Assembly: GCA_019914995.1 (NCBI GenBank)
Contig: CM034144.1
Location: 1,985,489-2,049,488 of the forward strand
Length of the DNA: 64,000 nucleotides
Origin: Acanthochlamys bracteata
Lineage: Eukaryota; Streptophyta; Magnoliopsida; Pandanales; Velloziaceae
Direction: 5' to 3'
Positions 61,961-64,000 of the stretch are shown here, piece by piece. The notes under the pieces are model-generated. The model ran no database searches and was not told the origin of the DNA. It saw only the letters and a list, made by a program, of their open reading frames with translations. How positions within the stretch are numbered: the stretch's first letter is position 1; each line of letters opens with the position of its first letter. The position numbers were made by a program, and so were the translations under genes.

Positions 61961-62474
61961 AGGCAAGTTACTGTATGCATGTTTTTATATGCTTTTTTAG
62001 AAAAACCCGGAGTGTCTTCTCATGGTTGCAACTTGCGTTCTCTTGACCGCATAAACCTATCTATCCTGATGATGATTTTCCACTTTGTCTCGTAAAGTAT
62101 ATAACTTGTTAGCTCATGTGATACAAGACCTATCCCTTGCTGATCATAGACAAATTCCACAAAATCAGTGTGAGTTTAATGGTGTATTTTAATAGAAATT
62201 GAGTTTTATGAATTGAATTCGGTATAACTGAGTTCGATAGAAACAAATTGAAACACAGAATTTGAGTTCGAACTTAAAAGCAAAATTTTGTGCAATAAGT
62301 AGATTTTGTGCAATTAAGTACATCCTAAATTTCGATAGTACTCTTTATCTAAAAGCAAAATTTCCCTCAATCCACTGATACTACTTTTAGGTATAGACTG
62401 AAAACACAAAACAAGGATATAAAAAAGAAGGCCCAATATTATTAATTATTATTAGAAAACAGAGATGGTAGCCT
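61961..62474. other. Intergenic DNA downstream of the legumin gene
   Basis: AT-rich, no domain-bearing ORF and no repeat boundary seen. Confidence 0.4.
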
Positions 62475-62480
62475 TTTATT
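62475..62480 (-). terminator. Polyadenylation signal of the legumin gene
   Basis: AATAAA on the - strand, about 125 bp after the stop codon. Confidence 0.6.
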
Positions 62481-62605
62481 CATCTCCCTGATACAATCTT
62501 AAGCTTACAACCTCAGAGAATGGCATGCATTCTCTTCTGAAGCTCTATAGGGAATTATTTAATTAGCTAGCTACCATATATGTTCACCAGTTCATCGTAG
62601 CGCAT

Positions 62606-64000
62606 TTAGCAGTGTCCTCCCTCCTGCTCCGACGAGCTGCCGGTGGACGGAGTGAACATGACAACTTCTTCCCTGTTGTACTTGACCCTCATGGCCTGTT
62701 CCCTTGAGATATTGAAAGAGTTCATCAGAATCTCCACCGGCATGCCGCGGAACGCCGATGTCTTTCCAACGATCGGGTTGATCATTGCATTGTCGCTCGT
62801 CTTGAATGAAACCCACTCGAATCCTTCACTCTGTGCCCGCTTGAGCACCGCGAAGTTCTGAGGAACAACAACGATCTGGCCTCTATTGAGCTCCCCGTTG
62901 AACACTGTTCTCCCTCTGTTGTTCACTATCTGAACCCTTGCGCGACCTGCGGTGCAGTAAACGATGCTGTGCGCGTTAACGTTCCAGTGCGGCGCCTGCA
63001 TGGCGTTCTGCGTACGAGCACAATTACATATAATCAATCATAATGAATTCATTGATGACCAATTGTTTGCGTGATATCGATGTTTACGTACTTTATAAAG
63101 AACTCCTCGTTCAATGGTGAGCTGCAGGAAACGGAGGATGGGGAGTTTGTAGCTGTTAAGAGTAGTGAGACGGCCGGCTCTCGGAGTGTAGAAATCAGCG
63201 CGGGAAGCGTCGCAGATGTTCTCCCTAATCCTCAAGTTGCAGAAGGTTTCTTCGAGCCCGTTGGATTGTTGACCGCGTACCCTCCGGTCTAGATCTTCTT
63301 CCTCCTCCCGCAATCTCAATGGACTCACGAGATTCAGCTTGCGTTCCACTAGCCTGATCTCGCCTCTCTGGTCGTCATTGACATTCTGAATCTTTGCTGC
63401 AAGATCCCTGTCTATGCCAAAAGCTTCTGCAAGAAAGTCGACAGTGAACCCGCTGAGAACGTTGTTGCCGAAGTAACTCTCTGAGGTGCTCTCTTCGCGC
63501 TCGTATGGCTGCCGAAGTGGCGTGTGGCTTCCAGCTAGCATGAATTCCTGCAAGCAAATTAATCAAAACGCTTTCAGCTCTGATACGATAGAAAAATTCG
63601 TCGTAACAGTTAATAGTTACCTACCCTGTGGAAGGGGTCAAGCTGGTTGGCATTGTTCTTGGTGTCGAAGACGGTGACGGTGATAAGATCTGAATCGCCG
63701 TCATTGTATAACCAGTGTGCGACTCCAGCAGGCAACGCGATGACATCTCCCTTACGGAACTGGTGGATCTTCTGGTGCTGGTCCATGAAACTCCTGCTCT
63801 GTCTTTCCTCGAACCTCGGCTCCTCTTGTTGCCTGAACGATTGGTAAGTCTCTGCGCATCCCGGCATCACCATTTCGGTAAATCCGGAACCTGAAAACAA
63901 CCAGAAATTATCAATATTTAAAAAGAACACAATGATCATAAAAAAATGCATGAGTGACAATGGTACTGAAGGAATAGTGGACGAGCCTTGGATAATATAG
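62606..64000 (-). CDS. 11S globulin (legumin) seed storage protein, 3' part
   Basis: Visible exons on the - strand: 64000-63987 (partial), 63890-63625, 63547-63092, 63007-62606. They give about 378 codons ending EQEGGHC and TAA. The N-terminal exon with signal peptide lies outside the window. Two cupin domains are present: the first with MPGCAETYQSF and FRKGDVIALPAGVAHWLYN, the second with PHWNVNAHSIVYCTAGRARV and GQIVVVPQNFAVL. Between them is NGLEETFC (Asn-Gly at about 63262-63257), the site where asparaginyl endopeptidase separates acidic and basic chains in protein storage vacuoles; the cysteine there would bridge the chains. The product would be a hexameric storage protein of seeds. The introns are short (96, 77 and 84 bp), as usual for legumins. 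Members of this family in nuts are known food allergens. Coding GC content is well above the surrounding DNA. Confidence 0.95.

Noticed and set aside
1-64000. tRNA, rRNA, snoRNA or microRNA genes
   Set aside because: I looked for tRNA box A/B-like sequence and clear hairpins but saw no convincing case; a covariance-model scan would be decisive.

Overview
This is plant nuclear DNA: AT-rich, intron-dense, with long spans of nested transposable elements. The three host genes (a TSS/REC-type CLU-TPR protein, an SLC35F-type transporter and an 11S legumin) point to a flowering plant, most likely a dicot. I cannot place the species. No bacterial, organellar, CRISPR, rRNA or tRNA features were seen.

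Host genes. (1) 8073-21659, + strand: a 23-exon gene for a 1,728-aa homologue of Arabidopsis TSS/REC1. All 23 exons join in frame. (2) 36921-41496, + strand: an 8-exon gene for a 395-aa multi-pass drug/metabolite transporter of the SLC35F/EamA type. (3) 62606-64000, - strand: the 3' part of an 11S globulin (legumin) seed-storage gene, cut by the window edge. Its first visible intron appears to use a GC donor.

Mobile DNA. Left edge: the 3' end and LTR of a Ty3/gypsy-like element, then a long-TIR foldback-like element, a nearly perfect palindromic MITE, and copies of an AT-rich MITE family. 22087-32828: a large decayed PIF/Harbinger element with remnants of a Myb/SANT ORF and a HARBI1-like transposase, itself hit by a solo LTR and a hAT-type element. 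About 42944-51057: a CACTA-like element with an internal array of eight ~179-bp tandem repeats, carrying a Tourist MITE, a TRIM/LARD-like LTR element, a second solo LTR and a second hAT copy. 51071: another CACTA terminus facing it head to head. 52595-61471: a complete-ended CACTA (En/Spm) element, 8,877 bp with TAA target duplications, with decayed TNP2, DUF4218 and Ptta/En-Spm domains. Nine insertions have exact or closely matching terminal repeats, and eight have exact target-site duplications readable by eye, so an order of insertion can be inferred.

No functional link between the three host genes is evident. Nothing here is a clear new biochemical system. The best candidates for new biology are the unnamed repeat families: the 179-bp array, the CATAG-ended hAT family, the foldback element with a GACCAGTTA-rich core, the GAGCTAAA motif cluster, and the mirrored CACTA junction.
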